Source: Chryseobacterium elymi
Lineage (GTDB): Bacteria > Bacteroidota > Bacteroidia > Flavobacteriales > Weeksellaceae
NCBI RefSeq assembly: GCF_003385495.1
Contig: NZ_QNUH01000003.1
Span: forward strand, 62,001 to 126,000
Direction: 5' to 3'
DNA: 64,000 nt
Shown: piece by piece, positions 52,228 to 61,267 of the stretch
Position numbering within the stretch: the stretch's first letter is position 1
Layout: each line of letters opens with the position of its first letter
Translations under genes and position numbers: made by a program
Notes under the pieces: generated by a model
What the model saw: the letters and a program-made list of their open reading frames with translations, nothing else
Database searches by the model: none
What the model was told of the DNA's origin: nothing

Positions 52228-52252
52228 CATCCCCGTTTGGGGGTGTTTTTTT
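52228..52252 (+). terminator. Terminator after BON/SH3 operon
   Basis: Stem CATCCCC (52228-52234) with GGGGGTG (52239-52245), then TTTTTTT. Confidence 0.85.
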
Positions 52253-52585
52253 ATTTTCTTACCAGCTGGTTTTTCAACAGCAGACCGGTTTGGAATGATT
52301 TTGAATATGGTATTAATATTCTCTCTAAGTCAGTATGAAACTTTATAAATTTATTGGAGAAAGAAACACTGAAAAATCTGCCTAATCCGCTTAATCTGCG
52401 AGCGTAAAAACAATCTCTCGCAGGTTTAGTTGAAGGAGCAGATGTTTATGTTTTATATGATACCGAAGGACAGTAGAACTATTTTACATGCTTTATTTTT
52501 TTATTTTCCTCCTATTTTCGTTAAAGATTGAGGTATACAGCAGAACGGATGCTATTTATTTCTAAATTAGCGGTAAATTTTATTT
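52253..52585. other. Intergenic region holding a dispersed repeat
   Basis: About 330 bases without a gene. It contains copy 2 of the AATCTGC-type palindrome (52376-52443) and AT-rich sequence with the promoter of the CocE-type gene. Near 52565 TAGCGGTAAATTT is only a loose promoter match. Confidence 0.5.
52376..52443. repeat. Dispersed palindromic repeat, AATCTGC family, copy 2
   Basis: Arms ATCTGCCTAATCCGCTTAAT continuing to CTGCGAG (52376-52402) and the imperfect inverse CTCGCAGG ... GGAGCAGAT (52417-52443). Shares the AATCTGCGAG end with copies at 11479 and 54485. Confidence 0.65.
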
Positions 52586-54445
52586 ATGAAGATCCATATT
52601 TCAATTGTATTTATTTTCTTTTTTATCCTTGGAATTGCACAGAGTACAGATCAGAAGGATACTTTCGTAAAAGATAATTTCACCAAAAAGGAATTCTATA
52701 TCCCAATGCGTGACGGAGTAAAGCTTTTCACAGCGGTATATATTCCGAAAGATATTTCAAATAAGAACAAATACCCTTTCCTGATGCAGAGAACCTGCTA
52801 CAGCATCGCTCCTTACGGTGAAAATGAATACAAAACCAAATTGGGACCTAACCAGTTCCTGATGAAGGATAAGTATATTTTTGTCTTCCAGGATGTCCGC
52901 GGAAGATACATGAGTGAAGGTACTTTTACCAATATGACCCCTCAGGTGGACCGCAAAACCAAAAAAGATGTAGACGAAAGCACGGATACTTATGATACCA
53001 TAGAATGGCTTTTAAAGAATATTAAAGACAATAACGGCAAAGCCGGACAATACGGAACTTCATATCCGGGATTTTATACTGCGGCAGGAATATTGGCACA
53101 GCATCCGGCTTTAGCAGCTTCCTCTCCTCAAGCTCCTATTTCAGACTTCTGGAATGATGATTTTCTTCACAACGGCAGATTCATGCTGGGATATTTCAGA
53201 ACCTTCCCTGTTTTCGGGATTCAGAAGGTAAAGCCTGAAAACAAAGCCTGGTATATGGATACTTTCGTAAAGCAAACTTCGGAAGACGGCCTTAAGTTCT
53301 ACAGGGATATGGGAACTTTAAAGGATGGTTATGAAAAATATTATAAAAATAATTTCTTCATGACGGAGATCATGAATCATCCTAACTATGATGAATACTG
53401 GCAGAAAAGAAATCTTCTACCCCATTTAAAGAATGTAAACCATGCCGTAATGACTGTTGGAGGCTGGTTTGATGCAGAAGATCTTTCAGGACCGCTGAAT
53501 ATTTATAAAACCATAGAAAAGACAAGCCCGAAAGCTAAAAACACCATTGTGATGGGTCCTTTCTCTCACGGAGCATGGGCACAGGAGCAGGGAAAACATT
53601 TCCACAACCAAATCTATTTTGGAGATAGCATTGCTACATATTACCAAAAAAATGTTGAAACAAAATTCTTCAGTCACTATCTGAAAGGAAATGCAAAAGA
53701 AGATGCAGGTCTTCCTGAAGCTTTAATGTACGATACCGGAGCAAAAGTATGGAAAGAATTTACCTCTTATCCTCCGAAAAATGCCGAGAAAATCAGTTTT
53801 TATTTAACTGACGGAACATTGAAAAAAACAGCAGGACAAGGCTTTTCAGAATACTACAGCGACCCGAACAATCCGGTTTTAAGCTCTGACAATCTGAAAG
53901 ACTTCAATGGCTTTACTCCTAAAAATTATATGTCCGAAGACCAAAGATTTGCCGTGGGAAGACCTGATGTACTCATATTCACCACCGATGTATTGACTGA
54001 TGATATTACTTTTGCAGGAGAGATCATGGCTAAACTGAATATTGCTTCCACTTCTACAGATGCAGATTTTGCAGTAAAGCTGATTGATGTTTACCCTGAA
54101 GATTTTAAACCTGCTGAAAAGAAAGACGGTGTTATTTACGGAAATTATCATCAGATGGTAAGAAGTGAGATTATGCCTGCAAGATTCAGAAATACAAAAG
54201 AAAAAGGAGAAGCTTTAGTTCCTGACCAGAAAACGGCAGTGAATTTCAGACTTCAGGATGTTGTACATACTTTCAAAAAAGGACATAAAATTCAGATCCA
54301 GATCAGCAGTACCTGGTGGCCGCTTTTTGCGATAAATCCTCAGAAGTTTATGGAGAACCCAAATTTTGCTGCCAAAGAAGATTATACAAAAGCTTTTATA
54401 AAAGTGTACGGAGACAGCTCTATTGAAGCTGATGTATTGAAATAA
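52586..54445 (+). CDS. CocE/NonD-family serine hydrolase (X-Pro dipeptidyl-peptidase-like)
   Basis: 619 aa with a signal peptide (IVFIFFFILGIAQS). Peptidase S15 domain: REYYIPMRDGV-type start KKEFYIPMRDGVKLFTAVY, nucleophile Ser in GQYGTSYPGFY, Asp in GGWFDAEDLSGP, His in GPFSHGAWAQ. The C-terminal jelly-roll domain (about 390-619) is typical of CocE/alpha-amino-acid ester hydrolases. Substrate may be an acylated peptide or ester in the periplasm; cephalosporin or cocaine acylase names would be over-specific. Single gene, convergent with alkB. Confidence 0.9.
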   Translation: MKIHISIVFIFFFILGIAQSTDQKDTFVKDNFTKKEFYIPMRDGVKLFTAVYIPKDISNKNKYPFLMQRTCYSIAPYGENEYKTKLGPNQFLMKDKYIFVFQDVRGRYMSEGTFTNMTPQVDRKTKKDVDESTDTYDTIEWLLKNIKDNNGKAGQYGTSYPGFYTAAGILAQHPALAASSPQAPISDFWNDDFLHNGRFMLGYFRTFPVFGIQKVKPENKAWYMDTFVKQTSEDGLKFYRDMGTLKDGYEKYYKNNFFMTEIMNHPNYDEYWQKRNLLPHLKNVNHAVMTVGGWFDAEDLSGPLNIYKTIEKTSPKAKNTIVMGPFSHGAWAQEQGKHFHNQIYFGDSIATYYQKNVETKFFSHYLKGNAKEDAGLPEALMYDTGAKVWKEFTSYPPKNAEKISFYLTDGTLKKTAGQGFSEYYSDPNNPVLSSDNLKDFNGFTPKNYMSEDQRFAVGRPDVLIFTTDVLTDDITFAGEIMAKLNIASTSTDADFAVKLIDVYPEDFKPAEKKDGVIYGNYHQMVRSEIMPARFRNTKEKGEALVPDQKTAVNFRLQDVVHTFKKGHKIQIQISSTWWPLFAINPQKFMENPNFAAKEDYTKAFIKVYGDSSIEADVLK

Positions 54446-54450
54446 ATTGA

Positions 54451-54476
54451 AAAAGCTGTTCACATGAACAGCTTTT
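54451..54476. terminator. Terminator between CocE-type gene and repeat
   Basis: 12-bp perfect stem AAAAGCTGTTCA / TGAACAGCTTTT, two-base loop, T run on the plus side. Confidence 0.85.
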
Positions 54477-54484
54477 TTGTTTTT

Positions 54485-54556
54485 GGCTCTCACGGATTAA
54501 GCAGGTTTTGCAGATGATTGTATTGAAATCTGCGTGGTTTGCTCAATCTGTGAGCG
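54485..54556. repeat. Dispersed palindromic repeat, AATCTGC family, copy 3
   Basis: Imperfect inverted arms: CTCACGGATTAAGCAGG continuing to TTTTGCAGAT on the left, AATCTGCGTGGTTTGCTCAA continuing to TCTGTGAG on the right. Directly abuts the terminator of the CocE-type gene and the end of alkB. Confidence 0.65.
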
Positions 54557-54561
54557 TTTTT

Positions 54562-55173
54562 TTATTCTTCAATCGTTCTGAATGTCAGGTTTACCCTTGG
54601 AGCTTTTACTTTAGTTGTAGGAGGAAGCCTATGAAGCCAATGATCCTGGGTTGTTCCCTTCATAATCAGTAAACTTCCGTTTTCCAAGAAAATTTCCACT
54701 TTTTCTTTTGTCTCCTTATGCTTAAATAAAAACTTTCTTTCGGCTCCGAAAGTTAATGAAGCAATGGCACCGTGCTTTTTCAAGTCGGTTTCTCCATCGC
54801 TATGGTACGCCATACCTTCACTTCCATCGTGGTATAGATTAAGCAAGCAGGAATTATAGGTTTCTCCTGAAACTTCTTCACATTTCTGTTTTAATTTCAA
54901 CAGTTCAGGAGTCCAGAATTTTGCTAATTTTGTCCGTTTTGAATAAGTATATTCAAAAGCTTTTTCTCCGAACCAGGCTACTTTTCTTTTTGTTAAAATT
55001 AATTTTCCAAAAATCATCGCCTCATCATTTTCCCAGGGGATCTGACTCAGCAGATATTCATAGAAAAAATCTGATTTTTCCTTACTAAAAACTTTTCCAT
55101 AATAATGGACGGTTCCGTCATGCGGAAGAATATTCAAAGGATATTCTGATATTTCTTCAAACAGGCTGTTCAT
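54562..55173 (-). CDS. alkB: AlkB-like Fe(II)/2-oxoglutarate dioxygenase
   Basis: 203 aa from ATG 55173 (MNSLFEEISEYPL); the longer frame to 55239 adds a lysine-rich stretch unlikely to be coding. AlkB features: NSCLLNLYHDGSEGMAYHSD with the iron HxD, SLTFGAERKFLF, the third ligand His in DHWLHRLPPT and the 2-oxoglutarate arginine pair in PRVNLTFR. Directly reverses alkyl lesions in DNA or RNA by oxidative demethylation. Next upstream gene on the strand is an Ada-like alkyltransferase, so the two are a probable alkylation-repair pair, separated by a 284-base gap with a dispersed repeat. Confidence 0.9.
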   Translation of the reverse strand: MNSLFEEISEYPLNILPHDGTVHYYGKVFSKEKSDFFYEYLLSQIPWENDEAMIFGKLILTKRKVAWFGEKAFEYTYSKRTKLAKFWTPELLKLKQKCEEVSGETYNSCLLNLYHDGSEGMAYHSDGETDLKKHGAIASLTFGAERKFLFKHKETKEKVEIFLENGSLLIMKGTTQDHWLHRLPPTTKVKAPRVNLTFRTIEE

Positions 55174-55368
55174 GATTTTGAGCTTGTAAAAACTATAATG
55201 TATAAATGACTTTTTATTAATCAACCACAAAAGTCGCAAAAGTTTTTAACACTTTAGTTTTTTAAATTATTATTAAAACATTGAATAAAGTGCACTTAAG
55301 TTTTTGAAAAAAACTAAGATTTTTATTCTGTAATAATATTTTAAATATATGATTTGCAGTATTTACAT

Positions 55369-55434
55369 CAATAGGAACGGACTTTAGTCCGTTTTATACA
55401 TAAAAATATCAATCTGGCTTTAGCCAAAACTTAA
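55369..55434. repeat. Dispersed repeat, GGCTTTAGCC family, copy 2
   Basis: CAATAGGAACGGACTTTAGT (with CCG) and GGCTTTAGCCAAAACTTAAA match the copy at 45759-45828 block for block. Confidence 0.7.
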
Positions 55435-55457
55435 ATCAGATTAAGGTAACATGGAAT

Positions 55458-56306
55458 CTAATCTCCAGCGTAAACCTGCGAGCTTTCCCACCCCACGATC
55501 AGCTGCTTTCTTCCGCTACCCCATCGGTAACCTCCAATATTTCCGGTAGACTGAATCACACGGTGGCATGGAATAAGAAAAGCTACAGGGTTGCTGCCAA
55601 TCGCTGTTCCAACAGCTCTTGAGGCATTCGGGTTTCCTATTTTTTCAGCAAGATTTCCATAGGTGGAAAGTTTTCCCATTGGAATAGAAAGCAGGCTTTC
55701 CCAGACTTTAAGCTGGAAATCGGTACCTTTTAAATGAAGTTTAATTGTGTTGAGTTTTGTCCAGTCTTTATCAAATATGGACAGGGCATTTTTTTGCAGG
55801 GCATCCTGTATTTCAAAAAAAGAAGCATTGGGAAATTTCAGTTTCAAATTTCCTAATGCAATCTCTTTATCTTCTTCAAAAGCCATGTAGCAGATCCCTT
55901 TTTCCGTAGATGCTGCCATTACATATCCAAAAGGACTTTTGGAAAAACTGTAATTGATGTTCAGGCTTTTTCCGCCGTTTTTATATTCCGCCGGAGACAT
56001 TCCTTCTATGTTCACAAACAGGTCATGAAGCCTGCTTGTGCTGGAAAGTCCCGTCTCGTAAGCGGTATCAAATAAAGTCGCTTTCTCTTCTTTCAGCAAA
56101 TTTTTAGCATGTTCAAGACTGATGAACTGTAAAAATTTCTTAGGACTTGTTCCTGCCCATTCTGTAAATATCTTCTGGAAATGAGCCGGACTCAAGTGAA
56201 TATTCTCTGCCACTTCCTCCAAACTTGGCTGAAGCCTGAAATTGCTCTGGATATATTCTATCGCTTTGGCAATTCTGTTATAATCTATCTGACTTTGTGC
56301 GGACAT
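55458..56306 (-). CDS. ada: Ada-like: AraC HTH fused to O6-methylguanine methyltransferase
   Basis: 282 aa. N-terminal AraC-type HTH (about 10-105; NIHLSPAHFQKIFTEWAGTS, GLSSTSRLHDLF) and C-terminal alkyltransferase with active-site motif PCHRVIQSTG (Cys near 246) and the DNA-binding RAVGTAIGSNP segment. The N-terminal phosphotriester-repair Cys domain of E. coli Ada is missing. It repairs O6-alkylguanine and may regulate itself and neighbours. Starts 69 bases after agmatinase on the same strand. Confidence 0.93.
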   Translation of the reverse strand: MSAQSQIDYNRIAKAIEYIQSNFRLQPSLEEVAENIHLSPAHFQKIFTEWAGTSPKKFLQFISLEHAKNLLKEEKATLFDTAYETGLSSTSRLHDLFVNIEGMSPAEYKNGGKSLNINYSFSKSPFGYVMAASTEKGICYMAFEEDKEIALGNLKLKFPNASFFEIQDALQKNALSIFDKDWTKLNTIKLHLKGTDFQLKVWESLLSIPMGKLSTYGNLAEKIGNPNASRAVGTAIGSNPVAFLIPCHRVIQSTGNIGGYRWGSGRKQLIVGWESSQVYAGD

Positions 56307-56375
56307 ACTATTTCTTTTTTACCTCACAAATTTCCAAAGAATATAGGACAGAAAAAATCTGATTCGTGCGGAATT

Positions 56376-57233
56376 TTAGTTGTTATTATAAATATGGTTG
56401 TAAGCGAGCATTTTGTAATATAGCTTAGCTGCAAGGAAAGCAGTTGGTTTAGCCATTGGAGAATCCATTAATTCTACAATATCGAACGCTACTACATTAC
56501 ATTTTTCAAATACTTTTTTCAATAATTCCAAAGTCGGGTACCACTGAAGTCCACCCGGTTCCGGAGTTCCTGTAGAAGGAGCAATTGACGGATCAAAAGC
56601 ATCAAGGTCGATGGTGATATATACGTTTCCTGAAACTTTTTCTAAAACATCATTGATCCAGTTGTCATTGTTCGCAATCTCATGGGCAAAAAATACTCTT
56701 CCTTCCGGCAGATATTGAGCTTCTTCCACATCCATGGAACGGATTCCCACCTGAACTAAGTTATGCTTCTGATTCGCTTCAAAAACCGCACATGCGTGGT
56801 TAGAAGTAGAACCGTGAAATTCCGGACGTAAGTCTGTATGAGCATCCAGCTGAAGAACAGTAAGGTTTTCAAATTTTTCTCCTACCGCACGGATAGAACC
56901 TATAGAAACCGAGTGCTCACCCCCGAAAAGGGTAAATACTTTCCCTTCGTTATTCAAAAGCTCTTTTGTTTTTTGGTAAACGGCTTCCGTCATGGCTTCA
57001 GGACTTGAATTTTCAGAAATTTCCCCAGCCAGGTATACGCCGTCAAGATAAGGTTCAGTTCCTGTTTCAATGTCATAAAGCTCCATGTTTTCGGAAGCAT
57101 CAAGGAATAATTCAGGGCCTTTGTCAGCTCCTTTTCCCCATGTTGAAGTCCCATCGTAAGGAACGGTTACCAGCATTACTTTAGAGTTTTCCAATGTTGC
57201 ATTTTCTTCAGGAATTCCTGCGTATGTTCTCAT
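56376..57233 (-). CDS. speB: Agmatinase (ureohydrolase family)
   Basis: 285 aa binuclear manganese ureohydrolase: agmatine to putrescine and urea. Metal ligands: His in GGEHSVSIG, the trio in LQLDAHTDLR, and the pair in TIDLDAFDPSIAPSTGTPEPGG. The arginase/agmatinase distinction rests on the nearby arginine decarboxylase gene (58246), which would make the substrate. Upstream promoter lies in the 160-base gap before the HAD gene on the other strand. Confidence 0.93.
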   Translation of the reverse strand: MRTYAGIPEENATLENSKVMLVTVPYDGTSTWGKGADKGPELFLDASENMELYDIETGTEPYLDGVYLAGEISENSSPEAMTEAVYQKTKELLNNEGKVFTLFGGEHSVSIGSIRAVGEKFENLTVLQLDAHTDLRPEFHGSTSNHACAVFEANQKHNLVQVGIRSMDVEEAQYLPEGRVFFAHEIANNDNWINDVLEKVSGNVYITIDLDAFDPSIAPSTGTPEPGGLQWYPTLELLKKVFEKCNVVAFDIVELMDSPMAKPTAFLAAKLYYKMLAYNHIYNNN

Positions 57234-57393
57234 GTTTTATTTAAAAATTTAAATGATTTAAAGATTAAATGATTTCACAAAGATACAAAATAGTCGTTGA
57301 GTTATAAATCAAGAGTGATAAGCTCCGAATTTTTTAATTCTAAAATCTTTTTAATGTTTAAATTTTAAAAGTTATTTTTGTAAAAAACAAAAT

Positions 57394-58053
57394 ATGTCCT
57401 TAAAAGCTGTTCTTTTCGATATGGACGGGGTTATTGTAGATACGGAACCACTGCACAGAAAAGCTTATTTTGCCACTTTCAACGAACTGGAAATTGCCGT
57501 TTCCGAAGATCTTTACACTTCTTTCACAGGAGCTTCCACAAAAAGGGTCTGTGAAACGCTGATCCAGAAATATGGTTTAAACCATACCCACGAAGCTATA
57601 GCTGTTATTAAAAGATCATATTTCAAAGATTATTTTGATAATGATGAAGAATTCGATCTGATTCCGGGAGTAAGGGAATTGATCCAACATTATCATGAAA
57701 ACGACATTAAACTTATCCTCGCTTCTTCGGCTACAATGACGACCATCAATATGGTTTTTGAGAAATTCGGGCTTGAAGATTATTTCAGCGGGAAAATAAG
57801 CGGTGCCGCTCTAAAGGAATCCAAACCTCATCCTGAAGTATTTCTTCTCGCGGCACAAATGGCAGAAGAACCGGTAGAAAACTGCATGGTTATTGAAGAC
57901 TCCACCAACGGGATCCTTGCCGCCAACAGGGCGAAAATTTTCTGTGCTGCCTACAGAAGCCCGCATTCAAAAAATCAGGATTATACTTTAGCGGATATCG
58001 TAGTTACAGATTATGAAGAACTGGAGCTGGATAAGCTTTCAAAATATTTTTAA
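57394..58053 (+). CDS. HAD-superfamily phosphatase (beta-phosphoglucomutase-like)
   Basis: 219 aa. HAD motif I FDMDGVIVDTEPLH (nucleophile Asp and general acid Asp), motif II in LASSATMT, Lys in KESKPHPEVFL, motif IV VIEDSTNGI. Cap is the helical C1 type used for small phosphosugars. Substrate unassigned. It lies alone on the plus strand between the two polyamine genes on the minus strand. Confidence 0.9.
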   Translation: MSLKAVLFDMDGVIVDTEPLHRKAYFATFNELEIAVSEDLYTSFTGASTKRVCETLIQKYGLNHTHEAIAVIKRSYFKDYFDNDEEFDLIPGVRELIQHYHENDIKLILASSATMTTINMVFEKFGLEDYFSGKISGAALKESKPHPEVFLLAAQMAEEPVENCMVIEDSTNGILAANRAKIFCAAYRSPHSKNQDYTLADIVVTDYEELELDKLSKYF

Positions 58054-58060
58054 AAGAAAA

Positions 58061-58083
58061 AGCTCTCAAATGTTGAGAACTTT
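58061..58083 (+). terminator. Terminator of the HAD gene
   Basis: AGCTCTCAA (58061-58069) with TTGAGAACT (58073-58081), one mismatch, then TT and A/T-rich tail. Confidence 0.6.
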
Positions 58084-58122
58084 ATTTTTATTGCATTAGC
58101 AAAGTTTCTTAATGAAGTGAAA

Positions 58123-58212
58123 CATCTTAATTATTCTTAAGCCTTAACAAAAATCTTAATGGTTAAAATTGAAACATTAAAAGCAATTTAAGTTGTTAAG
58201 ATTATTAAGATG
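58123..58212. repeat. AT-rich inverted repeat
   Basis: CATCTTAATTATTCTTAA (58123-58140) and its near-inverse TTAAGATTATTAAGATG (58196-58212), plus several TCTTAATG/CTTAAC words between. Intergenic, between HAD and speA. Confidence 0.5.
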
Positions 58213-58245
58213 AGATTGCTTTATCACTCCCATTCCTCGTTATAA

Positions 58246-59637
58246 CTAGTAACCCAGAATTTTCAGAATATCTTCAGGTTCCTGTTTTTCACGGAAAATT
58301 TCGTACTGAAGCTCTCCGTTTTCGTCTTTCTGGATCAGGACGTGTCTCGGCTGAGGCATCAGACAGTGGTGAACTCCACCATATCCTCCAATTGTTTCCT
58401 GATACGCTCCCGTATGGAAAAATCCGATATACAGAGGCTTTGTATCACTGAAAACCGGCAGATAGATTGCATTCGTATGCTGTTCAGAATTATAATAATC
58501 ATCTGAATCGCAGGTTAGTCCTCCTAAGAATACTCTTTCGTAAGTATCTTCCCATCTGTTCAATGGAAGCATGATAAAGTGTCTTGAAATCGCCCATGTA
58601 TCAGGAAGTGTGGTCATGAATGAAGAATCGATCATATTCCACTTCTCCCTGTCATTCTGACGCTTCTGAGAGATGATCTTGTAAAGGTTTGCACCGCTTT
58701 CCCCTACTGTAAAGCTTCCGAATTCCGTATAAATATTAGGTTCTTCTACTCCTTCTTCTTCACAGAACTTTTTGATCTGAGAAACGATTTCCTCTACCAT
58801 ATACTGATAATCGTACTCGAAGTTTAAAGATGTTTTGATCGGGAAACCGCCACCAATGTTCAGTGAATCCACCTCCGGAGCAATCTTCTTCAAACGTGCG
58901 TATACACGGAGACATTTATATAATTCGTTCCAGTAATAAGCTGTGTCTTTGATCCCTGTATTAATGAAGAAGTGAAGCATTTTCAGCCTTGCATTCGGAT
59001 GCTCAGCGATTTTCTGGCTGTAATAAGGGATAATATCTCTATACCCGATTCCTAATCTTGAAGTATAGAATTCGAATTTTGGCTCTTCCTCTGAAGCAAT
59101 TCTGATCCCAATATCGAAAGTGGTATCTATACTTTCGGTAAGCTTATCCAGCTCACGGTAGTTATCCAGGATCGGGGTAATATTTTCAAACCCGCTGTTG
59201 ATCATTTCTGAAATTTTCACCAGATAATCATCGGTCTTGAATCCATTACAAATGACTTCAATATTTTTATCTACTTTTCCTTTCTCATAAAGAGATTTTA
59301 CAATGTCCATATCATATGCTGAAGAAGTTTCGATAGAGATATCGTTCTTAAGAGCTTCTTCAAGCACAAAATTGAAATGACTGGATTTTGTACAGTAGCA
59401 GTAGGTATAATTCTTTTTATATTCGGCTTTCTCAAAAGCTTCCTTAAACCAGCTTTTCGCCTTCTGGATGTTTTGAGAAATTCTTGGCAGGTAGCTAATT
59501 TTTAGCGGGGTGCCAAATTTTTCAACGACTTCCATTAAAGGAACATCGTGAAATAACAAATTGTTCTCAGAAACATTAAATTCCTCTGTAGGAAAATACA
59601 ATGTCTGATCAATAAGTTCCGAGTACTTTATTTTCAT
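58246..59637 (-). CDS. speA: Biosynthetic arginine decarboxylase, fold III PLP enzyme
   Basis: 463 aa, short form found in Bacteroidota (E. coli SpeA is about 660 aa). The PLP-lysine is in YCYCTKSSHFN (around residue 82). Also visible: the barrel strand ending in DSLNIGGGFPIKTS, the YTEFGSFTVGESGANLYKI turn, and the sheet-domain GFFHTGAYQETIGGYGGVHHCL, where the active-site Cys/Tyr lie. Produces agmatine for the agmatinase encoded 1 kb away. The two genes are divided by the HAD gene, so separate promoters are likely. Confidence 0.92.
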   Translation of the reverse strand: MKIKYSELIDQTLYFPTEEFNVSENNLLFHDVPLMEVVEKFGTPLKISYLPRISQNIQKAKSWFKEAFEKAEYKKNYTYCYCTKSSHFNFVLEEALKNDISIETSSAYDMDIVKSLYEKGKVDKNIEVICNGFKTDDYLVKISEMINSGFENITPILDNYRELDKLTESIDTTFDIGIRIASEEEPKFEFYTSRLGIGYRDIIPYYSQKIAEHPNARLKMLHFFINTGIKDTAYYWNELYKCLRVYARLKKIAPEVDSLNIGGGFPIKTSLNFEYDYQYMVEEIVSQIKKFCEEEGVEEPNIYTEFGSFTVGESGANLYKIISQKRQNDREKWNMIDSSFMTTLPDTWAISRHFIMLPLNRWEDTYERVFLGGLTCDSDDYYNSEQHTNAIYLPVFSDTKPLYIGFFHTGAYQETIGGYGGVHHCLMPQPRHVLIQKDENGELQYEIFREKQEPEDILKILGY

Positions 59638-59747
59638 TTCTTGACAAGTGAATTACGAAATGCAAAATTGCTAAAAAAGTTTGATTTTTAAGCGTTAAAT
59701 TTATTATAAATTTCAAATCAAGGTCAGGCAAAAACCTGAACGGATTA

Positions 59748-60623
59748 TTAATTTGTAAACTTCTTAATATATTCTTCCCTCTTATCTGCCGAAATTCCCA
59801 ACACCTGTTGAATATAAGCATCGGTGGAACCATATTTCTTATTGATTTCATCAAAAGCTGCATCGAGATAAGCGATTTCTACCCAGCTCAGTTTTTCAAG
59901 GACCTTCACGTCCATTTTAGGATACAGAAAATGCAGATTGTTTGCGAGATTTAGTCTTTTCAGGACTAATTTTTCCCTGTAATTATTGGATAAAAGATAA
60001 TCATTGTAAATTGTTTGCTTATCAAACTTTAGAATAGTCAGAATTAAAGCCGTTGTGATTCCTGTTCTATCCTTTCCTGCGGTACAGTGATAGAGAACCG
60101 GCTGGTCGGATTCCAGGATTTCAGTGATAATTTTTTTGATCACTTCCGGGTTTTCCGTTACATATTCACGGTAGAAATCAATCATTCTTTTATCAGCATC
60201 GGAACCATTAACTTTTCCTTTTAAAACAAGCTTTCTGGCCTGAGTCAGCTGGTCTCCCTTATCTGCAAAGGCTGAATATTTTTTATAAATGATGCCATCG
60301 GGAAGCTGGTCCGGTTTATCAGAAATTTCTTTTGCATTTCTAAGATCAATGATTTCTTTTATTCCCAGGCTTTGAATTTCTTTGAATGATTTTTTCTTCA
60401 ATTTATGAAGATGACCGCTTCTGTAGAATTTTCCTGTTTTTAAAGTTCTGCCTTCAGTATTTTTAATGGTCCCGACCGTCCTGAAATTGTATACTTTTTT
60501 AACTTCAACAGGATTGCCAGATTCATTTCTCCCATATTCAGGCTGGGTAAAATCCTGTGTTTTACAGGAGAAAACACAAAATGCCGCGATAAGCAGAATC
60601 GATATTTTTATGAATTGTTTCAA
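59748..60623 (-). CDS. Exported tyrosine phosphatase (PTP/DSP family)
   Basis: 291 aa with an N-terminal hydrophobic segment ending AFCVFSC, a possible lipobox (Cys at about 19). Catalytic P-loop HCTAGKDRTG fits CX5R in the Y_phosphatase3 family. Upstream motif EIIDLRNAKEI is typical. Secreted or lipid-anchored phosphatase acting on protein or phospholipid. The start overlaps the stop of the thiamine pyrophosphokinase gene by 4 bases. The gap of 110 bases to speA probably ends the operon. Confidence 0.88.
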   Translation of the reverse strand: MKQFIKISILLIAAFCVFSCKTQDFTQPEYGRNESGNPVEVKKVYNFRTVGTIKNTEGRTLKTGKFYRSGHLHKLKKKSFKEIQSLGIKEIIDLRNAKEISDKPDQLPDGIIYKKYSAFADKGDQLTQARKLVLKGKVNGSDADKRMIDFYREYVTENPEVIKKIITEILESDQPVLYHCTAGKDRTGITTALILTILKFDKQTIYNDYLLSNNYREKLVLKRLNLANNLHFLYPKMDVKVLEKLSWVEIAYLDAAFDEINKKYGSTDAYIQQVLGISADKREEYIKKFTN

Positions 60624-61267
60624 TATATTCCGGGATATTCTATTTCATTAATTCCTACAAAAAACAACAGATCTCCGGACTGATATTGAATGGATACCTC
60701 ATCTTCAACCGCAAAATTCCGGGTTCCTATTCTTGAAGTGATGTTTAAGTTTCCATTGGTCAACGGCCAATTCAATCCTGTTGTTGTTATATTTTCAACT
60801 GATGGAAACGGATACAGTGAAATCATTTTATTTTTAACATGTTTCAGCTTAAAGTTTTTCGGGACAAAATAATATTCAGAAAATTCGTCGTAGAATTTTA
60901 TCCTCAACCGGTCTTTAAATGCATAAGCAACGGTAAGATTCCCTAAAAAATGATCCTGCTCGCCGCCGCTTCCTCCAAAAACATCTACAGAAAAGCATCC
61001 CCTCTCTAAAATAATTTCCAAAGCTTTATGAAAATCTGTTTTGTCCTGATCCAGAGTAAGAATAAATTTTTCCAGGTAAACATCTTCATCTGCTCCTGAA
61101 TGGGAATCGAAATCACCGGAAATAAAGTCGAGTTTATCTAAGGAAAAACCTAACTGCTTCAAATAATGAAAAGCACCATCCGTACAGGCAATTAAGCCAT
61201 ACTGATCCGGATCCGGAAGGCTTTTGGGATGGTCTCCGTTGATGAAAAGTAGTGCTTTATCTTTCAT
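60620..61267 (-). CDS. Thiamine pyrophosphokinase
   Basis: 215 aa from ATG 61267 (MKDKALLFINGDHP); the 20-codon longer frame is not needed and overlaps deep into the previous gene. Motifs: IACTDGAFHYL, FISGDFDSHSG and LDQDKTDFHKALE, and GGSGGEQDHFLGNL, all typical of thiamin diphosphokinase. Makes thiamine diphosphate from thiamine and ATP. Overlaps the cobalamin adenosyltransferase gene by 11 bases upstream and the phosphatase by 4 downstream; a three-gene operon. Confidence 0.92.
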   Translation of the reverse strand: MKDKALLFINGDHPKSLPDPDQYGLIACTDGAFHYLKQLGFSLDKLDFISGDFDSHSGADEDVYLEKFILTLDQDKTDFHKALEIILERGCFSVDVFGGSGGEQDHFLGNLTVAYAFKDRLRIKFYDEFSEYYFVPKNFKLKHVKNKMISLYPFPSVENITTTGLNWPLTNGNLNITSRIGTRNFAVEDEVSIQYQSGDLLFFVGINEIEYPGIY

